Of a stretch of DNA of 58,415 nucleotides, positions 27,857-37,615 are shown piece after piece; the stretch's first letter is position 1; each line of letters opens with the position of its first letter. Below the pieces are notes generated by a model. That model was not told the origin of the DNA. It was given only the letters and a program-made list of their open reading frames with translations, and made no database searches. Made by a program: the position numbers and the translations under genes. Source of the stretch: an uncultured Arenicella sp. GTDB taxonomy: Bacteria > Pseudomonadota > Gammaproteobacteria > Arenicellales > Arenicellaceae. The stretch covers positions 1 through 58,415 of the forward strand of contig CALINO010000080.1 of assembly GCA_938045295.1 (NCBI GenBank), in the 5' to 3' direction.

Positions 27857-28843
27857 ATGAAAGCAATGACACTAAAAACTTATGGTGACAGCGCCGTTTT
27901 TGAAGAGGCTGAGATTAGTAAACCTGTTATAAAACCTGGCCATGTATTGGTAAAAGTTGCCGCAACCAGCGTCAATACCGTTGACACAATGATAAAGCAA
28001 ATGGGTCAAAACCTGCCGTTTGCACCAGCATTGCCGGCCATACTAGGAATGGACTTCGCCGGCACCATTGAGGAAATTGGTGAAGGTGTTGATAAGTTTG
28101 CCATTGGCGATGAAGTTTATGGTTGCTCTGGTGGTCTTGCGGACCTGCAGGGTGTACTTGCGGAATTTATGTTGGCGGACTCAAGACTGATAGCACATAA
28201 GCCGAAAACAATTACGATGCGTGAAGCAGCGGCTCTGCCTCTCGTTGGTATTACCGCTTATGAGGGACTGATAAGAGCCGGCATTTCTAAAGGGCAGAAA
28301 GTACTTGTTCACGGAGGCTCTGGCGGTGTAGGTCATGTTGCAGTGCAGTTGGCAAACTATTTTGGGGCCGATGTCTATTCCACCGGGGGCGGTGATAAAC
28401 AGTTAAGTTTGATCAAATCTTTAGGTGCTACAGGAATAAATTATCGCTCAGAGAATGTCGCTGATTATGTTGAAAAGCACACAGATGGGCTAGGTTTTGA
28501 TGTTGTTTTCGACTCAGTTGGCGGCGAAAACATGTCTAAATCATTTGATGCTGCTGCCTTAAACGGTCATGTTACGACAACGGTTTCGATGCTGGAAATC
28601 GATTTAACCGTAGCGCATTTCAAAGGGCTTTCTTTAAACGTGGTCTTCATGTTGATCCCAATGTTGCATGACCATGGGCGGGATAAGCATGGTGAAATTT
28701 TAGCCTCGCTTGCGGACATAGTTGATGCTGGGAAATTAAAGCCAGTAATAGATACCAATCATTTTGACTTCCATGAAGTCGGGAAAGCTTATGACCACCT
28801 TACTGAAGGCATGGCAATAGGCAAGGTAGTTGTGTCAGTGTGA
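27857..28843 (+). CDS. Zinc-independent MDR / quinone oxidoreductase-like protein
   Basis: The 328-residue medium-chain reductase has the GroES-like N-terminus (VKPGHVLVKVAATSVNTVD equivalent) and the nucleotide fold VLVHGGSGGVGHVAVQLANYFGADV. It lacks the Cys/His pattern of zinc alcohol dehydrogenases, so it is closer to quinone oxidoreductases. An AAGGGAAAG ribosome-binding site precedes the ATG. Probably controlled by the divergent LysR. Confidence 0.88.
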   Translation: MKAMTLKTYGDSAVFEEAEISKPVIKPGHVLVKVAATSVNTVDTMIKQMGQNLPFAPALPAILGMDFAGTIEEIGEGVDKFAIGDEVYGCSGGLADLQGVLAEFMLADSRLIAHKPKTITMREAAALPLVGITAYEGLIRAGISKGQKVLVHGGSGGVGHVAVQLANYFGADVYSTGGGDKQLSLIKSLGATGINYRSENVADYVEKHTDGLGFDVVFDSVGGENMSKSFDAAALNGHVTTTVSMLEIDLTVAHFKGLSLNVVFMLIPMLHDHGRDKHGEILASLADIVDAGKLKPVIDTNHFDFHEVGKAYDHLTEGMAIGKVVVSV

Positions 28844-29088
28844 TGGCTATAAGTTTATAGACAACTATCAAAGCCACAGGCACTCACTAACAGGTTGATG
28901 TTTACCAAGGTGAAACCCTTCGTTCACCCTGATTCCGTATTTCTAGTTCTGATAAGCGATGAAAAATGATTCGATAATAACTGATTATTTTTACGTTAAC
29001 ATCGAAATAACAAGTTACGCTTTTAGACGTTTTTTATACCCAACTTTGAATAGCATAAGCATATCAACTTAACCAAGAGGAAATTAAA

Positions 29089-29163
29089 ATGGAAATCATG
29101 CTTATAGTTACCTTAGTCTTGTTGGGTTTAGTCGCTTACACTGACACTGAAGCAGCTCGATAA
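29089..29163 (+). CDS. 24-residue single-helix membrane microprotein (putative)
   Basis: The frame encodes MEIMLIVTLVLLGLVAYTDT and ends EAAR. One hydrophobic helix (residues 3-17) fills most of it. A strong AAGAGGA ribosome-binding site lies 7 bases before the ATG. A 16-bp inverted repeat follows. No family is recognised. The combination of ribosome-binding site and membrane helix is typical of real small proteins. Confidence 0.55.
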   Translation: MEIMLIVTLVLLGLVAYTDTEAAR

Positions 29164-29213
29164 TCGTTATCAGTATTTTCGAGTGCCGCTCAAGCACACA
29201 ATTAAGCGATCAC

Positions 29214-29247
29214 TTCATTGCGAGTTTGGTTCCAAACTCGCAATGAA
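29214..29247. repeat. Perfect 16-bp inverted repeat
   Basis: TTCATTGCGAGTTTGG (29214-29229) is matched exactly by CCAAACTCGCAATGAA (29232-29247) with a TT centre. No T-run follows on either strand. It may be a structural terminator for the microprotein gene or a protein-binding site. A shorter perfect palindrome, TTCGTGCACGAA, lies at 29334-29345. Confidence 0.7.
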
Positions 29248-29436
29248 TAAGGTTTGAGCAACAACGGAACAACAAGCTTGACATCATGATTGAATGAAAA
29301 GGCTTGTATTGCTCATACCTCACTGAGCATTCGTTCGTGCACGAAAATTACGGTCTGAAGTCTTAATTCGTATTCCGTTTCACTCACTCTCCTTAAGCTG
29401 TATTAAATTTTCTAGCACTGTTTTGAGTTTGCGAAA

Positions 29437-30336
29437 TTAGTCTTTTAGTAGCTTTTCAGCCGATGCTAATACCGAAGCTACAGCCGGGTGTTTAATTTTT
29501 CTTTCGGGTGCAATCGCGTAGTAACGATCTGAAACCGAATCGATTTTTCCTATAACAGCCACATCAAATTGCTCTAAGACGTCTTGCTCTACGGCACTTG
29601 AGACGCAGAAAATCCCTCGCCCTATTTGACCAAAAAACTTGAGTAGAGCGCTGTCATCAAATTCAGCAACAACTTTGGGTGTAATTTTAGATTCAACGAA
29701 CCAAGATGCTAAATTCCGATGCTGAGCTGAATCTCTGCCTGGCATTAGAAACGGGGCCTGATGCAATGAATAAGGAAAGTTATTTATGTATTGATCACAT
29801 CTATCCTTAGCTGCGAAAAAAGTCACGCCAGATTGACCTAAATAATGACTGGTAGCCCTGACACTGACGGTGGTTGGCAATGGCTGATCAGAAATAATTA
29901 AATCCAGCTTATTAATCGATAAATCAGGAAGCAGCGCTGATAAGTCACCTTCATGACACTCTAAAATGAATCGACTGTCTAAGTCGAAACAATCATTGAG
30001 CATTTCAAACACCATTACTTTAGGTATTGCGTCAACAATGCCAACATTAAAATTAGCGAGTTTACCGACATCATGAGATCCCAAGGTGCGCGACAGCTCA
30101 TTGCCAAGATTAAAAATATCGTCTGCGTAACGCAACGCCATTTGACCAAGGCTGTTTGGTTCTAGACGCTTACCATGACGCTCAAACAGAGGTGCACCAA
30201 TATATTCTTCAAATGTAGCCAGCTGACCACTAACGGTTTGCGGAGTTACGTGCATGACTTCCGCCGCCCGGGTAACTGACCCCTCTTTTGCAACTGCGTA
30301 AAAATACTGTAAGTGATTAAAGTTTAGCTGTTTCAT
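29437..30336 (-). CDS. nhaR: LysR-family activator NhaR
   Basis: A 299-residue LTTR with LNFNHLQYFYAVAKEGSVTRAAEV and VTPQTVSGQLATFEEYIG, the NhaR-type N-terminus. NhaR activates the Na+/H+ antiporter gene nhaA in response to sodium. Here it is divergent from nhaA with 121 bases between, unlike the tandem arrangement of E. coli. Confidence 0.88.
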   Translation of the reverse strand: MKQLNFNHLQYFYAVAKEGSVTRAAEVMHVTPQTVSGQLATFEEYIGAPLFERHGKRLEPNSLGQMALRYADDIFNLGNELSRTLGSHDVGKLANFNVGIVDAIPKVMVFEMLNDCFDLDSRFILECHEGDLSALLPDLSINKLDLIISDQPLPTTVSVRATSHYLGQSGVTFFAAKDRCDQYINNFPYSLHQAPFLMPGRDSAQHRNLASWFVESKITPKVVAEFDDSALLKFFGQIGRGIFCVSSAVEQDVLEQFDVAVIGKIDSVSDRYYAIAPERKIKHPAVASVLASAEKLLKD

Positions 30337-30457
30337 TTATACATATTACAACGACTGTGAAAATTTTTCGATAAAACCTGATAATAATTAAATTTAGCTC
30401 GAATTAAATTTCAATCCTTTTGCTTCATACTTTAGGTTCTTACATTATGAGGATCTA

Positions 30458-31669
30458 ATGAACATCCAAAAAATCATTCATCACGAATCATTCAGCGGTG
30501 GCCTTTTGGTCTTTTCCGCGGCCATTGCAATGATACTCGCCAACTCTGCAGGCAGTGAGCTATATGAAAGCTTTCTAGCATTACCGGTTGAAGTAGTTTT
30601 CGGAGGGTTAGAGATTGCAAAACCCTTATTACTCTGGGTCAATGATGGCTTAATGGCTTTATTCTTTCTGCTTATAGGCCTAGAAATAAAGCGCGAAATT
30701 CTTGATGGCAATTTATCCTCTCCTAAGCAGGTTGTGTTGCCTGGCATAGCCGCCGTAGCGGGCATTGTATTCCCTGCCCTCATTTATGTATTCTTTAATA
30801 TTAATGACGCCATTGGCCTACGTGGCTGGGCAATACCATCCGCTACTGACATTGCGTTTGCCTTAGGTGTTTTCAGTCTGTTTGGAACCCGCCTGCCTCT
30901 GTCATTAAAGCTATTTTTACTAAGCGTTGCTATTTTTGATGATATAGGCGCGATTGTGATAATTGCTTTATTTTATTCCGCTGAACTATCGTCCACGTCT
31001 CTGTTCATTGGCTTGTTCGGCTTAGCTGTATTATTTCTATTAAATCGATTCAAAGTAAACATTCTCTCGCCTTATGTTCTTGTCGGGCTCATTGTTTGGA
31101 TTGCCGTTTTAAAATCAGGTGTACACGCAACTCTGGCCGGGTTTGCGATAGCTTGGTTTATTCCACTAAAACTCAAAAACCAGCATGGCGACCACATGTT
31201 GCCAGCAGCCGAAAATGGACTACACCCTTGGATTTCATTTTTAGTGCTACCGTTATTTGCATTTGCCAACGCGGGAATCAATTTAGGTAATATCAGCGTA
31301 GAAGATTTAACCAGCCCGATCACTATGGGCATTGCTCTGGGCCTCTTTGTCGGCAAGCAGATTGGAATTTTTGGGCTTTGTTGGTTAGCAACGAAGCTTA
31401 AGATATCTGAACTGCCTGAAGGTGCAACATGGCCTCAATTCTACGGTGTGTCACTGCTATGCGGTATTGGCTTCACGATGAGTCTATTTATTGGCACGCT
31501 CGCCTTTGAAAATCAAGGATTAAACTATCAAACAACCGTGAAGCTCGGCGTATTAATTGGTTCCTTAGCTTCGGCAATGGTTGCGATAGTCGTTCTAAAA
31601 GCATCACAAAACACGCTGCCGCAAACCCACTCAACCTTGGAGTTTAACCATGAAAAAGTGTATAGCTAG
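30458..31669 (+). CDS. nhaA: Na+/H+ antiporter NhaA
   Basis: A 403-residue 12-helix antiporter. Diagnostic features are MALFFLLIGLEIKREIL, PSATDIAFALGV, the paired aspartates in SVAIFDDIGAIVIIALFY, and CGIGFTMSLFIG. It exchanges Na+ or Li+ for protons across the inner membrane. A GAGGATC site precedes the ATG. Its 3' end overlaps the Rap1a-like gene by 20 bases. Confidence 0.96.
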   Translation: MNIQKIIHHESFSGGLLVFSAAIAMILANSAGSELYESFLALPVEVVFGGLEIAKPLLLWVNDGLMALFFLLIGLEIKREILDGNLSSPKQVVLPGIAAVAGIVFPALIYVFFNINDAIGLRGWAIPSATDIAFALGVFSLFGTRLPLSLKLFLLSVAIFDDIGAIVIIALFYSAELSSTSLFIGLFGLAVLFLLNRFKVNILSPYVLVGLIVWIAVLKSGVHATLAGFAIAWFIPLKLKNQHGDHMLPAAENGLHPWISFLVLPLFAFANAGINLGNISVEDLTSPITMGIALGLFVGKQIGIFGLCWLATKLKISELPEGATWPQFYGVSLLCGIGFTMSLFIGTLAFENQGLNYQTTVKLGVLIGSLASAMVAIVVLKASQNTLPQTHSTLEFNHEKVYS

Positions 31670-32102
31670 TAACATCATAATCATTGTCGCGATGGCAATC
31701 ACCACAATAACGCAAGCGCAGCAAGCTGACTTGGATTCTAAAATTATCGCTATAGATTCTGGTGAACCTGGGCGGCATCAATGTTCTGACAATGCAGGAG
31801 CAATGTCGGCATGTCGCTCTTTTATAAAAGGCTTTATTCAAGGCGCACTGCTGACTGATACGGCTATTATAGAATCCATAGAAAAAATCGAGTCTAGTTA
31901 CGCTGAGCGTGCAATTCGAACCCGTTTGGGAACACGTGCGACCTCACCAACAGCGTTAGCTGGCTTTTGTTTACCCGACGATCGAACAGTGCTGGAATTA
32001 GCCGAAGAAACCTTAGAACACGTCAAAGATTCTAAGAGAAACTCAGTTGAGCTCGCGGAAAACGTTTATCGCTCGCTTAAGGTTGATTACCCTTGTGACT
32101 AA
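31650..32102 (+). CDS. Rap1a/Tai-type immunity-fold protein
   Basis: A 150-residue protein with a signal peptide (ending TITQAQQ). The remainder fits the Rap1a/Tai fold: CRSFIKGFIQGALL, then FCLPDDRTVLELAEE, and a terminal Cys in YPCD. The four cysteines (HQCSD, SACRS, GFCLP, YPCD) would form disulfides. Rap1a-family proteins protect the periplasm from T6SS amidases, but many act outside toxin context. It overlaps nhaA, with no effector gene nearby, so the immunity role is doubtful here. Confidence 0.65.
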   Translation: MKKCIASNIIIIVAMAITTITQAQQADLDSKIIAIDSGEPGRHQCSDNAGAMSACRSFIKGFIQGALLTDTAIIESIEKIESSYAERAIRTRLGTRATSPTALAGFCLPDDRTVLELAEETLEHVKDSKRNSVELAENVYRSLKVDYPCD

Positions 32103-32476
32103 GTGGTTTTTTGTCATTTTTTTCATTTCTAGATTATCTACGATTTAGTCTCCCCCATTGCATATTGTATGGGGGGGGCTTTTTATAAAATCTACAAATA
32201 AGACGTTAACCAGAGCAACGTCAAACGCATTTTTGTTGCAAGGACGCATCTTTGTATTTTCAAATGACCGGTAAACTAAAAATAGAACCATAAATTGGCT
32301 CATACCTTTGCTCCTTAGTGAGACTTCATTCATTATATAAAAATCTCACGCACAGAGTTTTAATACACACAGCAAAGGTTTATCGTTCTTTCTTTTAAAC
32401 TTGCGATGTCAAAGCCATAGCTGCTTGTTGCTTAACTCGATATGACTGATTTACAGTTACCGAAAATATTCAAAAA
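32103..32476. other. Intergenic region with terminator hairpin and mscS leader
   Basis: The 374 bases carry a hairpin terminator at 32152-32184. A sigma-54-like sequence near 32295-32312 has wrong spacing (see rejected items). No supported gene was found. Confidence 0.5.
32152..32184 (+). terminator. Hairpin terminator after nhaA/Rap1a unit
   Basis: CCCCCAT at 32152-32158 pairs with ATGGGGG at 32169-32175, followed by GGG, C and five T. The G-run of eight makes alternative registers possible. Confidence 0.6.
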
Positions 32477-34174
32477 ATGACTATAAATAAAAAAACACTC
32501 AGACAAGTGCTTGTTGTGGCGTTCTTAAGCGCTACCGTTTCCCCTTACTCTGCAAATGCACAAGGCGATAACGAAGCACCACAAGTCGACAGGGCTGATA
32601 AAGTTTCTTTGAGTGTTGAAAAAGAATTGAGCCAACAACTTGATGAACTCAGTCAATCGATTATTGAAAAGAGAAAGGAGTTACAAAAGCTCAAATCAAA
32701 AAGCCCTAAGACTGGTACGAATCCAGATTTAGACAGTGAAATTGATGTAACAACTCAACAGTTAGAAGTATTAAATAAAAGCTTTGAACAGCTGGCGGTC
32801 GGTTATATTGACTTAGAAATTAATTCAAAAGATGAACCAGAACTTACTTGGCAAGAAGAATTAACCTTAGCAATTAAACCTTTATTGGAAAACCTCCGGG
32901 GGCTGACGGAAGAGCCTCGAAAAAAAGAAAATCTACGTCAAATAATTGCATCGCAAGAAGCAACATTGTCTCGATCTGAGAAAGCCTTGCTTTCGATAGA
33001 AAAGTTGATCGAGAACAACCCATCAACAAACCAAAAACGGATTCTTCAGTCAGTTCAGAGTAAATGGCAACGTATAAAAGAAAACGCAGAAAGTGAAAAA
33101 CAACTTGCGGTTTTTCAGCTTGAAAGCCTATCAAACTCAGACAGTAATTGGTTGGTCGATTTAAAAAAATCAACCGTTGCCTTCTTTCAAGACAGAGGAG
33201 TAACCATCGCGTTGGCGGTGCTTGTATCGATTGCTATTTGGGCTGTACTGACTGGATTTCATAAGCTCATAGATCGAGTAAGTAGCGCAAAAATAAAACA
33301 CCAACGCCGCACAACTTACCGCATTGTTGCCTATGCTCGACGACTATTAACCGTTGCGCTGATTGTTATTGGTATCTTGACCGTTTTCTTCGTCCGCGGC
33401 GACATACTGTTACTTATCATTACGTTGGCATTACTTTTCGCTGGTGCTCTTGGGCTAAAAAGCTTTCTTCCTCAATTTGTTGCTGAGAGTAGATTGCTAT
33501 TAAATATTGGCAGCGTTAGAGAGCAAGAACAAGTTGTGATCGATGGTGTGCCATGGCGAGTTGCCACCATCAATATTTTTTCCAAATTGACCAACCCCTA
33601 TATTCAAGGTGTGTTGAGACTTCCAATGTCTGATATCAAAGAAATGGTATCTAGACCCGTTAAGGAAGAGAAATGGTTCCCAAGTTCTATCGGTGACTGG
33701 GTGGTGGATAATGACGATAATTTGTACGAAGTCATTCGTCAAACCCCCGTTGTGGTCGAACTGCAAAGCGCACAGGGCACCAACAAGCTTGTACCCACAC
33801 CAACCTATTTTTCATCGGGCGTTGTCAATCTCACGAAGTCGAAACGAATAAGAATTACCAGCACATTCGGCGTTGGATACGAACTACAGAAAAAGTGTTT
33901 AACTGACGTTCCTTTGGTTCTAAAAGAAGTAGTCTCGGAGTTTTTGCTTGCGGCGTCTCTGGATACGGACCGAATAGATGTTCGGGTTGAGTTCGCTAAC
34001 GCGGGCGAGTCGTCGCTTGACTATATTATAATCGCGCATATCGATTCTATTGCATCAAAACACTATTACCGAATAAAGCGTGTTATTCAACAGGCATGCG
34101 TAGAAGCATGTAACCGCAATGATTGGGGAATTCCGTTCCCGCAATTAACCGTGCACCATTTGCCAGCTGAGTAA
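32477..34174 (+). CDS. MscS-like mechanosensitive channel with periplasmic coiled coil
   Basis: The 565-residue protein has a signal peptide (ending NAQG), a long coiled coil (about residues 45-230), then transmembrane helices at about 235-330. The MscS pore helix and beta-domain follow (FAGALGLKSFLPQFVAESRLLLNIG, then VIDGVPWRVATINIF, RLPMSDI, MVSRP), corresponding to the Gly-rich TM3, beta-domain and PNxxI region of MscS. The pore sequence is divergent. The gene is a paralogue of the one at 42731-44473. It should release osmolytes under membrane tension. Confidence 0.82.
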   Translation: MTINKKTLRQVLVVAFLSATVSPYSANAQGDNEAPQVDRADKVSLSVEKELSQQLDELSQSIIEKRKELQKLKSKSPKTGTNPDLDSEIDVTTQQLEVLNKSFEQLAVGYIDLEINSKDEPELTWQEELTLAIKPLLENLRGLTEEPRKKENLRQIIASQEATLSRSEKALLSIEKLIENNPSTNQKRILQSVQSKWQRIKENAESEKQLAVFQLESLSNSDSNWLVDLKKSTVAFFQDRGVTIALAVLVSIAIWAVLTGFHKLIDRVSSAKIKHQRRTTYRIVAYARRLLTVALIVIGILTVFFVRGDILLLIITLALLFAGALGLKSFLPQFVAESRLLLNIGSVREQEQVVIDGVPWRVATINIFSKLTNPYIQGVLRLPMSDIKEMVSRPVKEEKWFPSSIGDWVVDNDDNLYEVIRQTPVVVELQSAQGTNKLVPTPTYFSSGVVNLTKSKRIRITSTFGVGYELQKKCLTDVPLVLKEVVSEFLLAASLDTDRIDVRVEFANAGESSLDYIIIAHIDSIASKHYYRIKRVIQQACVEACNRNDWGIPFPQLTVHHLPAE

Positions 34175-34190
34175 AATTTTTATATTGACC

Positions 34191-35165
34191 TTACATCCAT
34201 CGCATTTTTTTAAAGCCAATCACTATTGACACAGCTAGCCCAATTAACAGCAATACAACAACCCAAAACGCAATCTGGCTTTCCACTCCAGGCAAGCCTC
34301 CTACATTAATACCTAGCAATCCAGTGATAAAACCCAGAGGTAAAAATATCGCTGTAACAATAGAAAGAACGTACATACGGCTGTTTTGTTGCTGAGCAAT
34401 TTGCGATAAAAAAGCCTCTTGCAATACAACAGCCCTTTCTCGAGCTAAATCTAAATCTTCTAAATAGCGTGAGACACGGTCCGATTCTTCACGAAGGCGC
34501 ATTCGCTCACGTTCTGATAGTAACGAAGTATCAATATGATTAAGCCGATCTAGAGCATCTCTCTGAGGAGCTAAGTAGCGTCTTACAGTTGCAATTTGTC
34601 TGCGAAAAGAACCTAGCGAGTGTCTTATTTCGGTGGCTTCCATTTGTTCAATATTTTCTTCAACATGGCTCAACTCGTCATCTAAGGTGTTCACAAAATC
34701 GCCAATTCTATTTGCCAATTTGTCGACTAGTTGAGTTAAAAATTCACCTGAATTTTTCGGTCCATCTCCAGAGGATAGGTCCTCGACAATATCATCTAAA
34801 GAAACGATGGAGCGCCTGCTAACCGAAATTACTCTCTTAGATTCGACCCAAAGTCTGATTGACACCATGTCTTCAGGGTCGTGACCGGGGTTTAAATTAA
34901 CACCACGCAGAATCACCATTAAGCCATTTTTACCCTTGAATGACCGCGGGCGAGTTTCTTCTGCAGTTAAAGAACTTACCGTTGCCGCTTCTAACTCAGC
35001 ACTATTTTCAAGCCAAGATTGCGCCGCCGGATCACTTAAATCAATGTGTAGCCATATTGTTTCATCGGGCTCTGTTTGATGATGTTGGCCAGGCTCAATT
35101 TCATCACCTGTTCTGTCTCCATTAAGAACATAGTGATGAACAAAAGCAGGGGTAATATCAACCAT
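34191..35165 (-). CDS. zntB: ZntB/CorA-family metal transporter
   Basis: The 324-residue protein has a cytoplasmic N-terminal domain (WLHIDLSDPAAQSWLE), a long helix (about residues 150-260), and two C-terminal membrane helices. The signature loop is GLLGINVGGLPG, the ZntB variant of the CorA GMN motif. ZntB moves Zn2+ (import or efflux is debated). Convergent with the first mscS gene. It could be the last gene of the leftward csbD-pldA set, but a 206-base gap separates it. Confidence 0.85.
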   Translation of the reverse strand: MVDITPAFVHHYVLNGDRTGDEIEPGQHHQTEPDETIWLHIDLSDPAAQSWLENSAELEAATVSSLTAEETRPRSFKGKNGLMVILRGVNLNPGHDPEDMVSIRLWVESKRVISVSRRSIVSLDDIVEDLSSGDGPKNSGEFLTQLVDKLANRIGDFVNTLDDELSHVEENIEQMEATEIRHSLGSFRRQIATVRRYLAPQRDALDRLNHIDTSLLSERERMRLREESDRVSRYLEDLDLARERAVVLQEAFLSQIAQQQNSRMYVLSIVTAIFLPLGFITGLLGINVGGLPGVESQIAFWVVVLLLIGLAVSIVIGFKKMRWM

Positions 35166-35371
35166 GGCGAATTTCCTTCGGGTTTTCGGTATTAAGTATT
35201 TTTACTTTCTGTCTGCGATAAAACGGCACTTTCAAATGCTATCACTGTATCCTCTTTTTCAAAACACAGTCACGAATACACAGTATCTCATGACATTCAC
35301 ACAACCTTAACACGCTAAAATGATATACCAAATAGTTACAACAAAACTGTCAAATACGAACTAATGAGTGA

Positions 35372-36352
35372 TTAGTTTCCTAACTTAAAACCCAGACCTA
35401 GACGTTGGCTCTTTATGTCGAAATCAATCAAGCTTTCTCCATAACCGTCAAAGTATTGTACGAAGAATTGTAAATCATCACGGCCAGCAATAGGAAAGCT
35501 CCAATCAAACTCCACAGATCCACGACTTTCACTCTCTAAGTTATGGCGTGCTTTCCAGTTTAGGGTGTGTTTGCCTATGTGATGCAGGCCTTCTAGTTGA
35601 AATTTACCACTAAACTCATCAATGTTTGGATTGTCTTCGATATCAGAAATAGTATTCCATGGCTTAAATCTGATTTCATTAAATTCATTACTAATCATCA
35701 GCTCAGCGTAGACTCTATTCCATGTTCGCGATGCCGCTCCGGAACGGCCGTTCGACGTGTGATTTATGCCTAAACGTAGATTAGCCAATTCCCAACCGGC
35801 ATATCGCAGGCCCGATGGTATATCAAGAAACAATTCTGGTTGGTGATTCGTCTCCCGAAAGGGGCTCGATTCGTCTTTGTTATAAGCCTGCCACCACGAT
35901 GTATTTGTGTAGCCTGCGTAAAGCCTAGCATTAGTATCAAACGGCCTGTTCCATAGTAGACTTTTAAAGCTTAGTTGGAACTTGAACTCTGTCGCGTCTA
36001 ATTCACGAGCATCTCCGGGCACGCTCTCGACATCTATGTTCTCAGACTTAAAGTTGTAGGCAACCGGTAATACATAATTAGTCTTATGTTGCAGCAGCGT
36101 CCATGGGTTTTCCATCACTACCCGCTCTGCAGCCAGGCGTTCTTCGGTGTTGGTATCTACAGTGCTTCCATTATTAATTTCGGCAACACACAAAGCATGT
36201 AAGTCTCCAACCGTAGTATCAACACTCGCACCAACAACTACGCGTTTCAAGCATTCATTAATTGATTGAGCTTGCACATTAAAAGTTGCTGATACAAACA
36301 CTACAAAAGTAACCAATAACGAATTTAAGTATTGTGTGATTTTCATTGTCAA
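35372..36352 (-). CDS. pldA: Outer-membrane phospholipase A
   Basis: A 326-residue OMPLA with a signal peptide (ending NVQAQS). The catalytic site is INHTSNGRSGAASRTWNRVYAEL (His and Ser of the His-Ser-Asn triad, in HxSNG). The C-terminus ends RLGLGFKLGN, barrel-like. It hydrolyses outer-leaflet phospholipids when asymmetry is lost. It lies 9 bases after the SOD gene on the same strand. Confidence 0.92.
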   Translation of the reverse strand: MTMKITQYLNSLLVTFVVFVSATFNVQAQSINECLKRVVVGASVDTTVGDLHALCVAEINNGSTVDTNTEERLAAERVVMENPWTLLQHKTNYVLPVAYNFKSENIDVESVPGDARELDATEFKFQLSFKSLLWNRPFDTNARLYAGYTNTSWWQAYNKDESSPFRETNHQPELFLDIPSGLRYAGWELANLRLGINHTSNGRSGAASRTWNRVYAELMISNEFNEIRFKPWNTISDIEDNPNIDEFSGKFQLEGLHHIGKHTLNWKARHNLESESRGSVEFDWSFPIAGRDDLQFFVQYFDGYGESLIDFDIKSQRLGLGFKLGN

Positions 36353-36361
36353 TTTTTCAGT

Positions 36362-36979
36362 CTAAAAATTATATTGTTGCGGAACTTTTTGTGCGTAGTT
36401 TTTACTCACAAAGTTCCAGTTAACGACGTTCCAAAAGTTTTCTAAATATTGTTTTCTACATTCGTGATAATCAATGTAGTAAGCATGCTCCCAAACATCG
36501 ATATTCAGTAATGGAAATGTATTTACATCTAATATTGGTGTGGTGATTACGTTTGTATTGATAATAACTAATTTGCCACTGGCCTCTTTAAGTAACCACG
36601 TCCAACCGGAACCATGACTAGACAGTGCAGACGCTTTAAATAATTTCTTGAATTCATCAAAACTACCAAAATTGCTCTCTATCGCCTTTAATAAATCAGG
36701 GTTAGGCAAGATGGGTTGGTTGCAAGACTTAGGTTTAAGGCATTTCCAAAAAAAGTTGTGATTCCAAATTTCTGCTGCATGAAGAAATAACTCGCCTTCC
36801 GATGTCTTTACAATTTCAGTTAAATTTTTATCGGAAAAAACAGTGTTATCAATTAATTCATTTAACCTATCATATTGTTGTTTCTGTAATTTACCGTGAT
36901 GCAACATCAGGTTCTGACTTGACAGGAATGGTTGCATTTCATCGTACCGGTACGGCAATTTACTTTGCTCGATAGACAT
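36362..36979 (-). CDS. sodB: Superoxide dismutase (Fe/Mn type), divergent
   Basis: A 205-residue SOD. Metal ligands are readable: His in LMLHHGK, His in WNHNFFW, Asp and His in DVWEHAYYIDY. Typical SodB also has HHxxY after HGK; here HGKLQKQQYD is altered. It lacks the usual fold-tight N-terminal motif EFHHGKHH. It scavenges superoxide in the cytosol. The metal (Fe or Mn) cannot be settled by eye. Confidence 0.85.
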   Translation of the reverse strand: MSIEQSKLPYRYDEMQPFLSSQNLMLHHGKLQKQQYDRLNELIDNTVFSDKNLTEIVKTSEGELFLHAAEIWNHNFFWKCLKPKSCNQPILPNPDLLKAIESNFGSFDEFKKLFKASALSSHGSGWTWLLKEASGKLVIINTNVITTPILDVNTFPLLNIDVWEHAYYIDYHECRKQYLENFWNVVNWNFVSKNYAQKVPQQYNF

Positions 36980-36987
36980 TAGAGTGA

Positions 36988-37581
36988 CTATGCAGCCTTA
37001 CTTCTGCCACCAATGTCCGCAGTAAGAATACGCTGCATGGCTTCTTGTTTTGAAATTTCAAGAGTTTCTAATTTTGACTCTGGTAAATAAACCAAATACC
37101 CGCCCATTTGATAGCTCATTGGTAAATAGACCGCACTGAGTTGTTCTTTTGAGTTCTCTGAAATGTCTGCGTTTTTCTGCGTAACAAAACCGATAAGCTT
37201 TGCTCCATTTTGCATATCAACTAACACTACGCGTTCCAACTCATCGTCTTTTTCACCCGACACAAAATCGGTCATTTCCCGAATATTGTTGTATATGACA
37301 TTCACCAAAGGGATGCGACGCAATGCTTCTTCAAGCCATTGAAAGAAAAAACGCAAAATTCGTTCATGAATTGCTAACCCAACCAAATAAATTATTCCTA
37401 TGGCAACAGCAATACCCATGCCTGGAAAATGCAAGGACTCAGGTAATAATGCCATCAGTGGTTGTGATAAAAAACCGTTAGTAGTTCTGACCAACCAAAT
37501 AAGAATCGTAATAGTCAAAAGGATTGGCAACGTGAATAAAAAGCCTTTGATAAATATTTTGCCATTTCTAGATCTAGCCAT
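36988..37581 (-). CDS. DUF502 inner-membrane protein
   Basis: A 197-residue protein with two membrane helices (about residues 10-32 and 53-75) and the DUF502 segments FLFTLPILLTITILIWLV, RIPLVNVIYNNIREMTDF, VYLPMSYQMGGYLVYLP. The family is common but uncharacterised. Here it sits between dps and sodB on the same strand. Confidence 0.85.
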   Translation of the reverse strand: MARSRNGKIFIKGFLFTLPILLTITILIWLVRTTNGFLSQPLMALLPESLHFPGMGIAVAIGIIYLVGLAIHERILRFFFQWLEEALRRIPLVNVIYNNIREMTDFVSGEKDDELERVVLVDMQNGAKLIGFVTQKNADISENSKEQLSAVYLPMSYQMGGYLVYLPESKLETLEISKQEAMQRILTADIGGRSKAA

Positions 37582-37615
37582 TATATGCCTCGGTTATTAA
37601 AAAGTAGTTAAGATT

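Noticed and set aside
28909-28928. GGTGAA/TTCACC hairpin after the quinone-reductase gene
   Set aside because: Six-bp stem without a T-run; too weak to call a terminator.
32295-32312. Sigma-54-like TTGGCTCATACCTTTGCT upstream of the first mscS gene
   Set aside because: GG and GC are 13 bases apart instead of 12; sigma-54 promoters rarely tolerate that. It may be a decayed site, so it was not called.
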